Positions 7,668-16,141 of a stretch of 64,000 nucleotides of DNA are shown here, one piece after another; the first letter of the stretch is position 1; the number at the start of each line of letters is the position of its first letter. Location of the stretch: contig NZ_ARVV01000001.1 in NCBI RefSeq assembly GCF_000385375.1, forward strand, positions 744,001 to 808,000, read 5' to 3'. Under the pieces are notes generated by a model. The model had not been told where the DNA came from and did no database searches. It worked only from the letters and a program-made list of their open reading frames with translations. Both the position numbers and the translations under genes were made by a program. The stretch is from Methyloversatilis discipulorum. GTDB taxonomy: Bacteria > Pseudomonadota > Gammaproteobacteria > Burkholderiales > Rhodocyclaceae.

Positions 7668-10475
7668 ATGACCCGCTTCCGCTCTTCCCTCGTCGCAGCG
7701 CTGTGTGCAGTCGGCATCCTTGGCGCCGGACCGCTGCAGGCGGCCGACGGAGCCAGCCGCTACTACGAGGACGCCCTGGTCCGCTTCGAACGCAAGGACG
7801 ACGCCGGCGCCATCATCCAGCTCAAGAACGCACTGAAGGCCGACCCCGGCTTCCTCGCCGCGCACATGCTCATGGGACGTGCCGCGCTGCGCAAGGGCGA
7901 CTACGCGGCGGCCGAGGTCGCGCTGAACGAGGCGCGTCAGCGTGGCGTGTCGCGTGCTGAGTACATCGTTCCGCTGGCGAACCTGCTGGTGTCGACCGGC
8001 CGCCAGAAGGAGGTGATCGACACGCTGTCGCCGGACGATCTGCCGCCCGGCATCCGTTACGAAGTGATCGTGCTGCGCGCCAAGGCGCATCTGGAACTGG
8101 GTCAGTATCCGCAGGCCTTGTCGACAGTGCGCGAGGCGCGTGCGCTGAATCCGGCGTCCGCGTCGGCGGTCGTGATGGAGTCGCGCATCGCGCTTCAGGC
8201 CGGTCGCCCCGCCGAGGCGGCCACGCTCGCCGAACAGGCGACCACGCTCGCCCCCAATGATTCCGACGCCTGGGGCATGCGTGCAGCCGTTGCCTACGCG
8301 ACCGCACAACTGCCGGTGGCGCTGTCGCACTACGACCGCGCGCTGCAGCTGGCCCCCGACAACAGCGAGGCCTTGCTCGGCCGCAGCTCGGTGCTGATGG
8401 ATCTCGGGCGCATGCCGGAGGCCAAGCAGTCCTTGCTGACCTTGTCCAAAGTCGACGTGAACGAACCGCGCTCGGCCTATCTGCGCGCGGTGATCGCCGA
8501 ATCGGAAGGCGACCGTGCGGCGGCGCGCAAGCTGCTCGGCGAGGTGGTTGGTCTGATTGATCCTTTGCCGCGTTCCGTGCTGACCAGCCGCTCCCATCTG
8601 GCGCTGATCGCCGGCCTGTCGCATCTCAGCCTCGGTGGGGCGGTCAAGGCCAAGGAGTATTTCGAGCTGCACATCCGCTTCTTCCCGTCGCAGATGGCGG
8701 CACGCAAGCCCCTGGCGTCGCTGCAGATCGCGATGGGTGAAGCGGCCGCGGCCGTGTCGACGCTCGAACCGCTGATGCGTACGGCAAGCGGTGCGCGTGA
8801 TCCCGAGGCATTGACGCTGATGGCCAGCGCCTACAGCCGCCTCAAGCGCCACCAGCAGGCGACCGAACTGCTGGAGCAGGCGGCAAAGCTCGGCGCATCG
8901 TCGCAGACCCAGACCTCGCTCGGATTGAGCCTGATCGACGCGAAGCAGACAGCGCTCGGCATCGAGCAACTGCGCAACGTACTGAAACAGGATCCTGGTC
9001 AGGCGCGCGCCAGCACGGCGCTGGCGCTCGTTGCGCTGCGCGACAGCCAGCCGCGCAAGGCGGTCGAACTGATGGAAGCGGTAGTCAAGCGCGAGCCTGA
9101 CAATCTGGCGGCGCTGAACCTGCTCGGGGTGTCGCGTGCGGCGGCCGGCGACTTCGCCGGCGCACGCAAGGCCTACGACAAGGCACTTGCCGCCGACCGC
9201 AATTTCGACAGCGTCAAGCTGAACCTGGCCAAGCTCGAAGTCGCCGAAGGCAAGCCAGATCAGGCACGGGCGCGCCTTGATGCGTTGATCAAGGAAAAGC
9301 CCAACAGCGCCTCGGCGCTTTACGAGAAGGCCATGCTCGACGCCGCGACCGGGCGCACTGCGGACGCACTGCGCGGCCTCGAAACCCTGCACGACAAGCA
9401 CCGCAACCATGTCGAAGGTCATGTCGCATTGATCGAGCTCTATCTGCAGACCGGTGCGTCGGACAAGGCGCTGGAGGCAGCCAAGGGGGTCAGCCAGGGA
9501 CAGCCGGGCTATCTGGCCATCCAGGCGGCACTGGCCCGTGTACAGCTGGCGCGCGGCGACGCGGCCGGCGCGCGTGCCACGCTGACCTCGATGACCCGGG
9601 TTGCCGATTTCGACCCGTCGGCCCAGTACCGCATCGCCCAGCTGCAGCGCATGGCCGGCAATCCGGGCGGGGCCACGTACAGCTTGGAGAAGGCCCTGCA
9701 GGGCGATCCTGGGTATCTGCCGGCGCGCATCATGCAGGGAGAGCAGATGCTGGCCGAGGGGCAGCTCGACAAGGCGGAGGCGCGTGCGCAGGAACTGCTC
9801 AAGTCACCGACCGCACCCGCCGAGGTGTACCGGCTGGCAGGCGATGTCGCGATGGCGCGCGGCCAGTGGCAGAACGCGATCACCCACTACCGGAACGGCC
9901 TCGGCAAGGGCGGCAGTGTCGAACTGGCCGGCGGGCTGTACGAAGCTCATCGTCGCGCCGGCAACACCGCCCAGGGGAGGGCGGCGGTGGAGGCGCTGGT
10001 GAAGGAGCGTCCGCGCGATCTCGCATTCAAGCTGCTGCTGTCGCAGGCGCAGACCGACGCCGGGATGCTGCGCGAGGCAAAGGCCACGCTCGAAGCCGTG
10101 CTGAAAACCGGCGGGGAATCGGCGCCGGTGCTCAACAACCTCGCCAATCTGCAGTGGCAGACCAAGGACGCGGCAGCGCAAGCTACGGCCGAACGCGCGT
10201 TCAAACTGGCGCCGGCAGACCCGCTGGTGCTCGATACGCTGGGCTGGATACTGGCGCAGAAGGGGCAGACCGACGCCGCCCTCAAGCATTTGCGCGAGGC
10301 GCGGTTGCGCAGTCCGCAGAACCCGGAAATCCGCTATCACCTCGCCTGGGTGCTGGCGAAGACGGGCCGGAAGGCAGAGGCCCTGCAGGAGCTGGACGCC
10401 GCGCTGCAGCCGGGACGAACCTTCCCGGATGCCGACCAGGCCAAGGCGCTTCGCAGCGAACTCGGCGGACGATGA
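7668..10475 (+). CDS. prsT: PEP-CTERM system TPR-repeat protein PrsT
   Basis: 935 residues: a signal peptide (to about residue 25, ending GAGPLQAAD) followed by an almost continuous array of some 20 tetratricopeptide repeats (e.g. AIIQLKNALKADPGFLAAHM, LGWILAQKGQTDAALKHL). This size and pattern fit PrsT, a component of exosortase/PEP-CTERM exopolysaccharide systems. Family members are usually lipoproteins; here I see no canonical lipobox (Cys13 follows Leu, not Gly/Ala/Ser), so it may be secreted to the periplasm without a lipid anchor. A PEP-CTERM substrate gene follows directly. No exosortase gene is in the window. A TATACT element lies about 35 bp upstream. Confidence 0.85.
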   Translation: MTRFRSSLVAALCAVGILGAGPLQAADGASRYYEDALVRFERKDDAGAIIQLKNALKADPGFLAAHMLMGRAALRKGDYAAAEVALNEARQRGVSRAEYIVPLANLLVSTGRQKEVIDTLSPDDLPPGIRYEVIVLRAKAHLELGQYPQALSTVREARALNPASASAVVMESRIALQAGRPAEAATLAEQATTLAPNDSDAWGMRAAVAYATAQLPVALSHYDRALQLAPDNSEALLGRSSVLMDLGRMPEAKQSLLTLSKVDVNEPRSAYLRAVIAESEGDRAAARKLLGEVVGLIDPLPRSVLTSRSHLALIAGLSHLSLGGAVKAKEYFELHIRFFPSQMAARKPLASLQIAMGEAAAAVSTLEPLMRTASGARDPEALTLMASAYSRLKRHQQATELLEQAAKLGASSQTQTSLGLSLIDAKQTALGIEQLRNVLKQDPGQARASTALALVALRDSQPRKAVELMEAVVKREPDNLAALNLLGVSRAAAGDFAGARKAYDKALAADRNFDSVKLNLAKLEVAEGKPDQARARLDALIKEKPNSASALYEKAMLDAATGRTADALRGLETLHDKHRNHVEGHVALIELYLQTGASDKALEAAKGVSQGQPGYLAIQAALARVQLARGDAAGARATLTSMTRVADFDPSAQYRIAQLQRMAGNPGGATYSLEKALQGDPGYLPARIMQGEQMLAEGQLDKAEARAQELLKSPTAPAEVYRLAGDVAMARGQWQNAITHYRNGLGKGGSVELAGGLYEAHRRAGNTAQGRAAVEALVKERPRDLAFKLLLSQAQTDAGMLREAKATLEAVLKTGGESAPVLNNLANLQWQTKDAAAQATAERAFKLAPADPLVLDTLGWILAQKGQTDAALKHLREARLRSPQNPEIRYHLAWVLAKTGRKAEALQELDAALQPGRTFPDADQAKALRSELGGR

Positions 10476-10551
10476 AACATCTTGTCGAAATTATTTACAG
10501 CACACATTTTCACAGTCTTCATGTTGTTGTTTTTAAAAGATTAATTGCTTC

Positions 10552-10568
10552 TGGCCCCAAAATTGCTA
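10552..10568 (+). promoter_or_regulatory. Sigma-54 (-24/-12) promoter for the PEP-CTERM gene
   Basis: TGGCCCCAAAATTGCTA: GG at 10553-10554 and GC at 10565-10566 are exactly 10 bases apart, as required for RpoN promoters (consensus TGGCACG-N4-TTGCW). It sits in an AT-rich intergenic stretch about 47 bp before the ATG at 10615. PEP-CTERM genes in several betaproteobacteria are known to be activated by the sigma-54-dependent regulator PrsR, which supports the reading. Confidence 0.85.
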
Positions 10569-10614
10569 AGAAGGTGTCAAGACAGAGATGTCCCCTTCTG
10601 ACCAAGGAAAGACA

Positions 10615-11391
10615 ATGAACAAGAAACTGATCAATGCAATCGGCGCCGTGATGATCGCGGGTTTTGCCGGTGCGGCCTCGGCGGCGCAGTACAGCTGGTC
10701 GTTCACCTCGACCGCTACCTCGCACGTCGGCGCCAGTGGTTTCGGCTCCAACATCTCCGAGTACTCGTCGATGACCTACACCAACGGCGCGAGCCAGTCG
10801 GTGAACATCCAGGGTTTCGCCAACACCGCGTCGGGTTCGACCATCGAGCGCGCCTACCTGACCTACCAGGGAAGCAGCGGTCTGGGCATGACGAGCCGTG
10901 ATTCGACATGGAACGACGAGGTGAACAGCTCCGGTTACGCGACCAACCCGGACCACGCCATGGACAACGAAGGCGCGATGGAGGGCATGCTGTTCTCCTT
11001 CGGTTCGGAAATGAACCTCAACCTGGTCGACATCGGCTGGTTCAGCGGCGATTCGGACATCACGGTGTATGCATATACCGGGGCCTCCGTGGCCGATATC
11101 AACACCACGGTGATGGGCAAGACCTTCTCGACGCTGACCGGCTGGACCAAGATCGGCGATTTCACCGGCAACAGCGACCCGCGCAGCACGACCAACGGCA
11201 CCTATTCGCGTTACTGGCTGGTGACTCCGGGTTCGTCGTCGGACTACAAGGACTACATAAAGCTGGCCGGCGTGACCGCAACGACCAAGCCGACCACGCC
11301 GCCGCCGGCCGTTCCGGAACCGGCTTCACTGGCGCTGATCGGCACCGCACTGGCAGGCATGATCGCCGTGCGCCGCCGCAAGGCAGCCTGA
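10615..11391 (+). CDS. PEP-CTERM sorting domain protein (exported)
   Basis: 258 residues from the ATG at 10615, preceded by AAGGAAAG. A signal peptide (MNKKLINAIGAVMIAGFAGAASAA) leads a Ser/Thr/Gly-rich surface domain of no recognised family, and the C-terminus is a textbook PEP-CTERM tripartite signal: VPEPASLALIGTALAGMIAV then the basic RRRKAA. An exosortase (not in the window) should cleave it at the outer surface. An earlier in-frame ATG at 10588 would disrupt the signal peptide start and has no better ribosome site. Possible role in floc or biofilm matrix, inferred from the PEP-CTERM link. Confidence 0.88.
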   Translation: MNKKLINAIGAVMIAGFAGAASAAQYSWSFTSTATSHVGASGFGSNISEYSSMTYTNGASQSVNIQGFANTASGSTIERAYLTYQGSSGLGMTSRDSTWNDEVNSSGYATNPDHAMDNEGAMEGMLFSFGSEMNLNLVDIGWFSGDSDITVYAYTGASVADINTTVMGKTFSTLTGWTKIGDFTGNSDPRSTTNGTYSRYWLVTPGSSSDYKDYIKLAGVTATTKPTTPPPAVPEPASLALIGTALAGMIAVRRRKAA

Positions 11392-11410
11392 GCGGATCTC
11401 CCCGCATCTG

Positions 11411-11438
11411 AAAACCGCGCTTCGGCGCGGTTTTTTTT
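11411..11438. terminator. Rho-independent terminator between convergent genes
   Basis: AAAACCGCGC-TTCG-GCGCGGTTTTTTTT: a stem of GC pairs with a UUCG-type loop and a run of eight T. It ends the PEP-CTERM transcript; the A-run on the other strand lets it also serve the ABC transporter gene arriving from the right. Confidence 0.94.
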
Positions 11439-11447
11439 CGCTCTCGC

Positions 11448-13289
11448 TCAGAGCGTGGTGCCGTCCTCTTCCTGCGCCTGCAGGGCCCACATCTGAGCGT
11501 AGGCGCCATCCAGCGCCAGCAGTTCGCTGTGACTGCCGCGCTCGATGATGCGGCCGGCGTCCATCACCAGAATCTGGTCGGCGTCCATGATGGTCGATAG
11601 CCGGTGCGCAATGATGAGTGTCGTGTGGCCGCGTGCCACCTGTTCGAGCTGGCCCTGGATCGCCTGCTCGGTTTTCGAATCGAGCGCCGACGTGGCTTCG
11701 TCGAAAATGAGTATCGGCGGATTCTTCAGCAGCGCGCGGGCGATGGCGACACGCTGCTTTTCGCCGCCCGACAGCTTCAGCCCGCGCTCACCCACCTTGG
11801 TCGCGTAGCCGTCCGGCAGCTTCTGCACGAAGTCGTGCAGTTGCGCGGCACGGCTGGCGGCCTCGACCTCGGCGGCGGACGCCGTGACCCGGCCGTACTG
11901 GATGTTGTAGTGGATGCTGTCGTTGAACAGCACCGTATCCTGCGGAACGATGCCGATCGCTCCGCGCAGGCTGTCCTGGGTGAGCTGGCGGATGTCGGTG
12001 CCGTTGATCGTGATGCGACCGCTGCCTTCGGCCACGTCGTAGAAGCGGTAGAGCAGTCGGGCCAGCGTCGATTTGCCGGAGCCCGAGTGGCCCACGACGG
12101 CAACGCGATGGCCGGCCGGTATCGTGAAATCGACGTCGTGCAGGATCTGCCGCGCCGACTCGTAGCTGAAATTCACCTGCTGGAAGCGTACCTCGCATGG
12201 ACCGTCGGCCAGCGTCAGTGCGTCCGGTGCGTCAGCGACTTCGCGGTGCGTTTCCATCAGCGCGAACATGCGCTCGATGTCGGTCAGCGACTGGCGGATC
12301 TCCCGGTACAGCACGCCGAGGAAGTTCAGCGGAATGTAGAGCTGGATCATGAAGGCATTGACCAGCACGATGTCGCCGAGCGTCATGCGGCCCTCGGCGA
12401 CGCCGACCGTGGCGCGCCACATCATCAGCGTGACGCCGATGGCGATGATGAAGGCCTGGCCCATGTTGAGCCAGGACAGCGACACCTGGCTGCGCTCCTG
12501 CGCCCGCTGCCAGCGAATGAGCTGTTCGTCGTAGCGGCGCGCTTCGAATTCCTCGTTGTTGAAATACTTCACCGTCTCGTAATTGAGCAGGCTGTCGATC
12601 GCCCGCGTATTGGCGGCCGAATCCAGTTCGTTCGCCTCGCGCCGTATCGTCGTGCGCCAGTTGGTTACGGTGACGGTGAAGGTGATGTAGAGCGCCAGCG
12701 TGACGAAGGTGATCAGCGCGAAGCTCGCTTCGTACTTCACCGCGAGGATGCTCAGCACCAGCCCGATCTCGACCAGCGTCGGCAGGATGGAGTACAGCGT
12801 GTAGCTGATCAGCGAGCCGATCGCGCGCGTGCCGCGCTCGATGTCGCGCGTCAGGCCGCCGGTCTGGCGCTCGAGGTGAAAGCGCAGCGACAGCGCGTGC
12901 AGATGGCGGAACACCTGCAGCGAAATGCGCCGCACCGCCTGCTGGGTGACGCGCGAGAACACGATTTCGCGCAGCTCGGTCAGCATCGAGGTGGAAAAGC
13001 GCAGCGCGCCGTAGGCGGCCAGCAGGCCCAGCGGCACCAGCAGCGGCGCCGCCTCGAGCGCCGCACGGCTGCTCGCGGCGGCCGGCGCCAGCGCGTCGAT
13101 GATCTGCTTGAACACCAGTGGCACCGCGACGTTCGAGCCCTTGGCCAGCACCAGACAGGCAAGCGCGATCAGCACGCGCCATTTGTAGGCCCAGAGGTAA
13201 GGCAGCAGGTTGCGGATGGTTTCGGAATCGCGGCGGCGGGCGCCCGGCACGGTCGCGGCGGGCAGGGGGGCGGTGGCGGATCGTCTCAT
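11448..13289 (-). CDS. Atm1-type ABC exporter (fused permease and ATPase)
   Basis: 613 residues. Six-helix transmembrane domain at about 25-330 and nucleotide-binding domain at about 365-600 with Walker A GHSGSGKST (400-408), signature LSGGEKQR, Walker B ILIFDEATS and the switch His in IAHRLST. NYETVKYFNNEEFE at 236-249 is the hallmark of the Atm1/ABCB7/HMT1 group, which exports glutathione-linked sulfur species or metal-thiol conjugates. It should work as a homodimer in the inner membrane. The neighbouring DUF4010 and heavy-metal-domain genes are compatible with a metal role but do not prove it. Confidence 0.9.
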   Translation of the reverse strand: MRRSATAPLPAATVPGARRRDSETIRNLLPYLWAYKWRVLIALACLVLAKGSNVAVPLVFKQIIDALAPAAASSRAALEAAPLLVPLGLLAAYGALRFSTSMLTELREIVFSRVTQQAVRRISLQVFRHLHALSLRFHLERQTGGLTRDIERGTRAIGSLISYTLYSILPTLVEIGLVLSILAVKYEASFALITFVTLALYITFTVTVTNWRTTIRREANELDSAANTRAIDSLLNYETVKYFNNEEFEARRYDEQLIRWQRAQERSQVSLSWLNMGQAFIIAIGVTLMMWRATVGVAEGRMTLGDIVLVNAFMIQLYIPLNFLGVLYREIRQSLTDIERMFALMETHREVADAPDALTLADGPCEVRFQQVNFSYESARQILHDVDFTIPAGHRVAVVGHSGSGKSTLARLLYRFYDVAEGSGRITINGTDIRQLTQDSLRGAIGIVPQDTVLFNDSIHYNIQYGRVTASAAEVEAASRAAQLHDFVQKLPDGYATKVGERGLKLSGGEKQRVAIARALLKNPPILIFDEATSALDSKTEQAIQGQLEQVARGHTTLIIAHRLSTIMDADQILVMDAGRIIERGSHSELLALDGAYAQMWALQAQEEDGTTL

Positions 13290-13534
13290 GCGCGGATTCT
13301 ACGGGCTGCCGGGCCGGGTGCCAGCGCTATCGCTGCCGGCGCGGGCCCGGGGCGTGCCTTCCGCGCAGGGGCGGGGCCTCTGACTGCGGCCAAGGCGTGT
13401 GAACGGCAGGCCTTACCGGGCCACGGGCCGCCTTGCGCTTGGGAGACCGTTCCCATAAGGGGCTCGCTGCCGTGCGGATCGCGGGGATGCGCAGACATCA
13501 CTCGGAAGCGTCGAACAGCGTGTGCTGCCAGCCG

Positions 13535-14776
13535 TCAGATCAGCACAGTCAGCCATGCGGCGCCGACCGATAGCAGTACGCCGGGCACGACCTGCAGGGC
13601 GAAGCTGCGATCGCCGGTGGTGACCGCGACGATGAGCTTGCTGCACGCATTGGTGGTGAACGCGGCCAGGATGGGCAGCACGGCCTGCTCGGCCGCAATG
13701 CGTCCCGACGCCTGCAATGCGGCCACCGCCGCCGAGGCCGAGTGCGCGTCGGCGAAGCCGGCCAGAGCTGCTGCGATGCCTGCGCCGCCGGTGCCATAGC
13801 GGTCGGTCAGGAAGGCGGTCAGCAGTAACAGTGCGCCCATGGTCGCCGCGAACAGCAGCGCCAGCCGCGGATTGAAGGGCCGGCCGGGTGGCGGCGTATC
13901 GCCGTCGTGCGTGCGCACGCTGCGCAGTGCGATCAGCAGGCCGTAGGCCGCGGCGGCGACGCCGGCCGCCAGCAGCGGCGCAGCCATCGCACGCAGCACG
14001 GCCGGACTGGTCGCCGCCAGCAGCAGCGCGAGATAGACCACGGTCGCCAGCGACGACAGCACGGCGCCCGACACCGCGCCGGCGCGTAGCGCCGGGTTGC
14101 GCCGCGCCTCCGCACCCATGGCGGCAATGGTGGCGGTACTCGACACGAAGCCCGAGGCGAAGCCGGCGAAGCTGAGGCCGAGTGCCGGTCCGGCGGCGCG
14201 CAGTGCGATGTGGCCGCAGGCGTTGATCGCCATCATCAGCACCGCCAGTTTCCACAGCGTGCGCGGGTTGATGGCTCCCAGCGGATCGACCGCGCGGTCC
14301 GGCACCAGCGGCAGGATGACCAGCGCGGCAGCGGCCAGCAGCAGGCCGTCATGCACCTCCTGTTCCGACAGCACGCGCACGACGAAGCGGTGCAGCTGGC
14401 TGCGCGCGGCCAGCGCGATGGCGACCAGCACCCCGATGCCGGTCGCCAGTCGCGCGTCGTGCATGGCCAGCGCACCGAGCATGAAGGTGAGCACCAGCGC
14501 GATTTCGGTGGTGAGGCCCGGGTCGTCGTCACGCGAGCGGCGATAGGACACGATGGCCAGCGCACCGACCACGGCGGCCAGCACTGCCAGCGTTGCGCCA
14601 CCGCCGAGCAGCATGGCAAGCGCGCCAAGCAGCGAAGCCAGCGTGAAGGTACGCAGGCCGGCGGCCGCACGCGCAGGGCCCTCGCCCTTGCGACGTTCGC
14701 GTTCGATGCCGATCAGCAGGCCGATGCCCAGTGCGGCGGCAAGCCCGGTCAGGCGCGGATCGATGTCGGCAGGCAT
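13535..14776 (-). CDS. MgtC/SapB-DUF4010 family membrane protein
   Basis: 413 residues with about 12 hydrophobic segments. The N-terminal part (LAAALGIGLLIGIERERRK and FTLASLLGALAML) is the MgtC/SapB fold; the remainder matches DUF4010 (GLSFAGFASGFVSSTATIAAM). Bacterial proteins of this architecture have no proven substrate; MgtC relatives affect Mg2+ homeostasis and acid or host stress. Divergent from the small heavy-metal-domain gene at 14862. Confidence 0.85.
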   Translation of the reverse strand: MPADIDPRLTGLAAALGIGLLIGIERERRKGEGPARAAAGLRTFTLASLLGALAMLLGGGATLAVLAAVVGALAIVSYRRSRDDDPGLTTEIALVLTFMLGALAMHDARLATGIGVLVAIALAARSQLHRFVVRVLSEQEVHDGLLLAAAALVILPLVPDRAVDPLGAINPRTLWKLAVLMMAINACGHIALRAAGPALGLSFAGFASGFVSSTATIAAMGAEARRNPALRAGAVSGAVLSSLATVVYLALLLAATSPAVLRAMAAPLLAAGVAAAAYGLLIALRSVRTHDGDTPPPGRPFNPRLALLFAATMGALLLLTAFLTDRYGTGGAGIAAALAGFADAHSASAAVAALQASGRIAAEQAVLPILAAFTTNACSKLIVAVTTGDRSFALQVVPGVLLSVGAAWLTVLI

Positions 14777-14861
14777 GGCGGAGGATGGAATGTGCTCATA
14801 CCATTACCTTACCCGACGGCGCGCCGGACTCCGGCCGCCCAATGAAGCGGAGACCCTGCCC

Positions 14862-15065
14862 ATGCACACCACCTTGATCACCGTAGATGGCCTCGAAAGC
14901 GAGGACTGCGTCCATGAAATCACCAACGTGATCCACGAGCTGCCGGGCATCAACATGGTCGAGGTCGCGCTGGCGACCGGCACCGTCAGCGTCGAACACA
15001 GCCCGCTGGTCAGCGAGGCCGACATCCGGCAGGTGCTGGAGGACGAGGGCTATGCGCTGAAGTAG
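14862..15065 (+). CDS. Small heavy-metal-associated (HMA) domain-like protein lacking the first metal Cys
   Basis: 67 residues, the size of an Atx1/CopZ metallochaperone, with the beta-alpha-beta-beta-alpha-beta pattern (TTLITVDGLESEDCVHEITN, VEVALATGTVSVEHS, DIRQVLEDEGYAL). In HMA proteins the loop reads GMxCxxC; here it is GLESEDC, so the first Cys is Ser and only Cys16 remains. Copper transfer by the usual two-thiolate site is therefore unlikely; a one-Cys site or another ligand is possible. A GCGGAG ribosome site lies 9 bases upstream of this ATG. Confidence 0.75.
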   Translation: MHTTLITVDGLESEDCVHEITNVIHELPGINMVEVALATGTVSVEHSPLVSEADIRQVLEDEGYALK

Positions 15066-15407
15066 CGCGCTGGACGGCCTTTTCGCCGTCGTTTGATGCC
15101 TTCCGCGTAATTGCCGCGCTTCGTGCGCTGCCCGAAGATCGCCAATGATCGGGTGCATTGATCGCATCCGCATGCTTCATTCCGGTGCGCGGACGGGCCT
15201 CTAAATCCATGCTTTGAAAAGGGTTTTTACACCCTCGTGCGGGGTGCATGCGGCCGCAAGGCGGCGTGTGCATCCATTGATCGCATATTGATCGCACTCA
15301 TCCGGGCGCCGGTGGCACGGCGCATGCGAAGGGAAGGGCGAGCGCCTGAAGGACAAGCATGTTCCGGGCGCCGCTTTCCTGATCGCATACCACCACCGGA
15401 GATTGCC
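15066..15407 (+). promoter_or_regulatory. Upstream regulatory region of the Nit1C cluster with repeated GATCG boxes
   Basis: 342 bp with no convincing gene. A weak hairpin (GACGGC/GCCGTC, 15073-15090) may end the HMA gene. The region holds repeated boxes: ATTGATCGCAT at 15157-15167, ATTGATCGCAT at 15276-15286 directly followed by ATTGATCGCA at 15287-15296, plus weaker AAGATCGCCA (15135), AATGATCGGG (15144) and CTGATCGCAT (15379). The tandem pair has an 11-base period, one helix turn, as expected for a protein binding one face of DNA. They flank the sigma-54 promoter at 15313. Confidence 0.65.
15313..15327 (+). promoter_or_regulatory. Sigma-54 promoter of the Nit1C cluster
   Basis: TGGCACGGCGCATGC: the -24 element TGGCACG matches consensus at all seven positions, and GG to GC spacing is exactly 10 bases (-12 element ATGC versus TTGC). 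It lies about 80 bp before the first gene. In pseudomonads Nit1C clusters are accompanied by a sigma-54-dependent activator, NitA; none is encoded next to this cluster, so the activator must be elsewhere. Confidence 0.83.
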
Positions 15408-15890
15408 ATGCCCAAAGTCACCCGCCCCGCCAACGAGAAGGGCGAATTCCTCGTCGATTACGAAGAGAAGGTGTTCGAGGACGTGAAGGCCGAGCCGGGC
15501 GAAAAGGCCCTGGTCACCTTTCACACAGTCGCTTTCGAAGGCTCCATCGGCTTCGTCAATCTGCTGCAGGCCACGCGTCTGAAGCGCAAGGGTTTCGATA
15601 CCTCGGTGCTGCTGTACGGCCCGGGCGTCACGCTGGGCGTGAAGCGCGGCTTTCCGACGCTGGGCGACGAAGCCTTCCCCGGCCACCAGAACTTCAACAA
15701 GCAGATCGAGAAGTTCATCGAGGAAGGCGGCAAGGTCTATGCGTGCCGTTTCGCGCTGCAGGCGCTGTACGGCCACGGCGAGGGCTCGCTGATCGAAGGC
15801 ATCCGTCCGATCAATCCGCTCGACGTGCTGGATCTGATCCTGCTGCATCGCAAGGACAACGCCTTCATCCTCGATACCTGGACGCTCTGA
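15408..15890 (+). CDS. nitB: NitB, MSMEG_0572/Sll0783 family protein of the Nit1C cluster
   Basis: 160-residue protein of the MSMEG_0572/Sll0783 family, the usual first structural gene of Nit1C (nitrilase-1) clusters. Biochemical role unknown; genetic work on Nit1C ties the set to cyanide assimilation and nitrogen starvation. The fold looks DsrE-like (alternating strands and helices, [34 protein letters not shown]). The ATG at 15408 is preceded by CCGGAG; the frame is open further upstream but without a plausible start. First gene behind the sigma-54 promoter. Confidence 0.9.
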   Translation: MPKVTRPANEKGEFLVDYEEKVFEDVKAEPGEKALVTFHTVAFEGSIGFVNLLQATRLKRKGFDTSVLLYGPGVTLGVKRGFPTLGDEAFPGHQNFNKQIEKFIEEGGKVYACRFALQALYGHGEGSLIEGIRPINPLDVLDLILLHRKDNAFILDTWTL

Positions 15891-15892
15891 TC

Positions 15893-16141
15893 ATGGGTGC
15901 CCGCTCCTTCTTCGGCGCGCGGCATGCATGCGGCGTGCTGCCGCTCGCGCCGGGTCGCGCCGGGTCGCCGGCGCTCGCGCCGGCGGGCGCGGCTTGGCCC
16001 TGGGGATGCGCGGCAGGTGGACCGGCGGCAGCGATGTCGACCCCGGGTGCAGCGTCCCCGGCGCCGGGCCGCTGGCCGTGGGGTGGCGCAACGTCCTCGA
16101 CCCGGGCCTGCGTGACCGCTGGCGCCGGGGGCCGGTCATGA
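15893..16141 (+). other. Unexplained nitB-nitC gap, open in all plus frames; possible small ORF or NitC extension
   Basis: The 247 bp between nitB and the conserved start of nitC are free of stops in useful frames. An 82-codon ORF starts two bases after the nitB stop and ends in an ATGA overlap with nitC, just as coupled genes do. Its product is Ala/Gly/Pro-rich and resembles nothing I know. Alternatively the nitC frame is open back to an ATG at 15928, which would add 70 residues to the nitrilase. The segment also contains GC-rich repeats (GCGCCGGGTCGCGCCGGG). Real coding is uncertain; it may be spacer. Confidence 0.3.

Noticed and set aside
11604..13799. Long plus-strand frame opposite the ABC exporter
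   Set aside because: Same shadow effect; its product matches no family.
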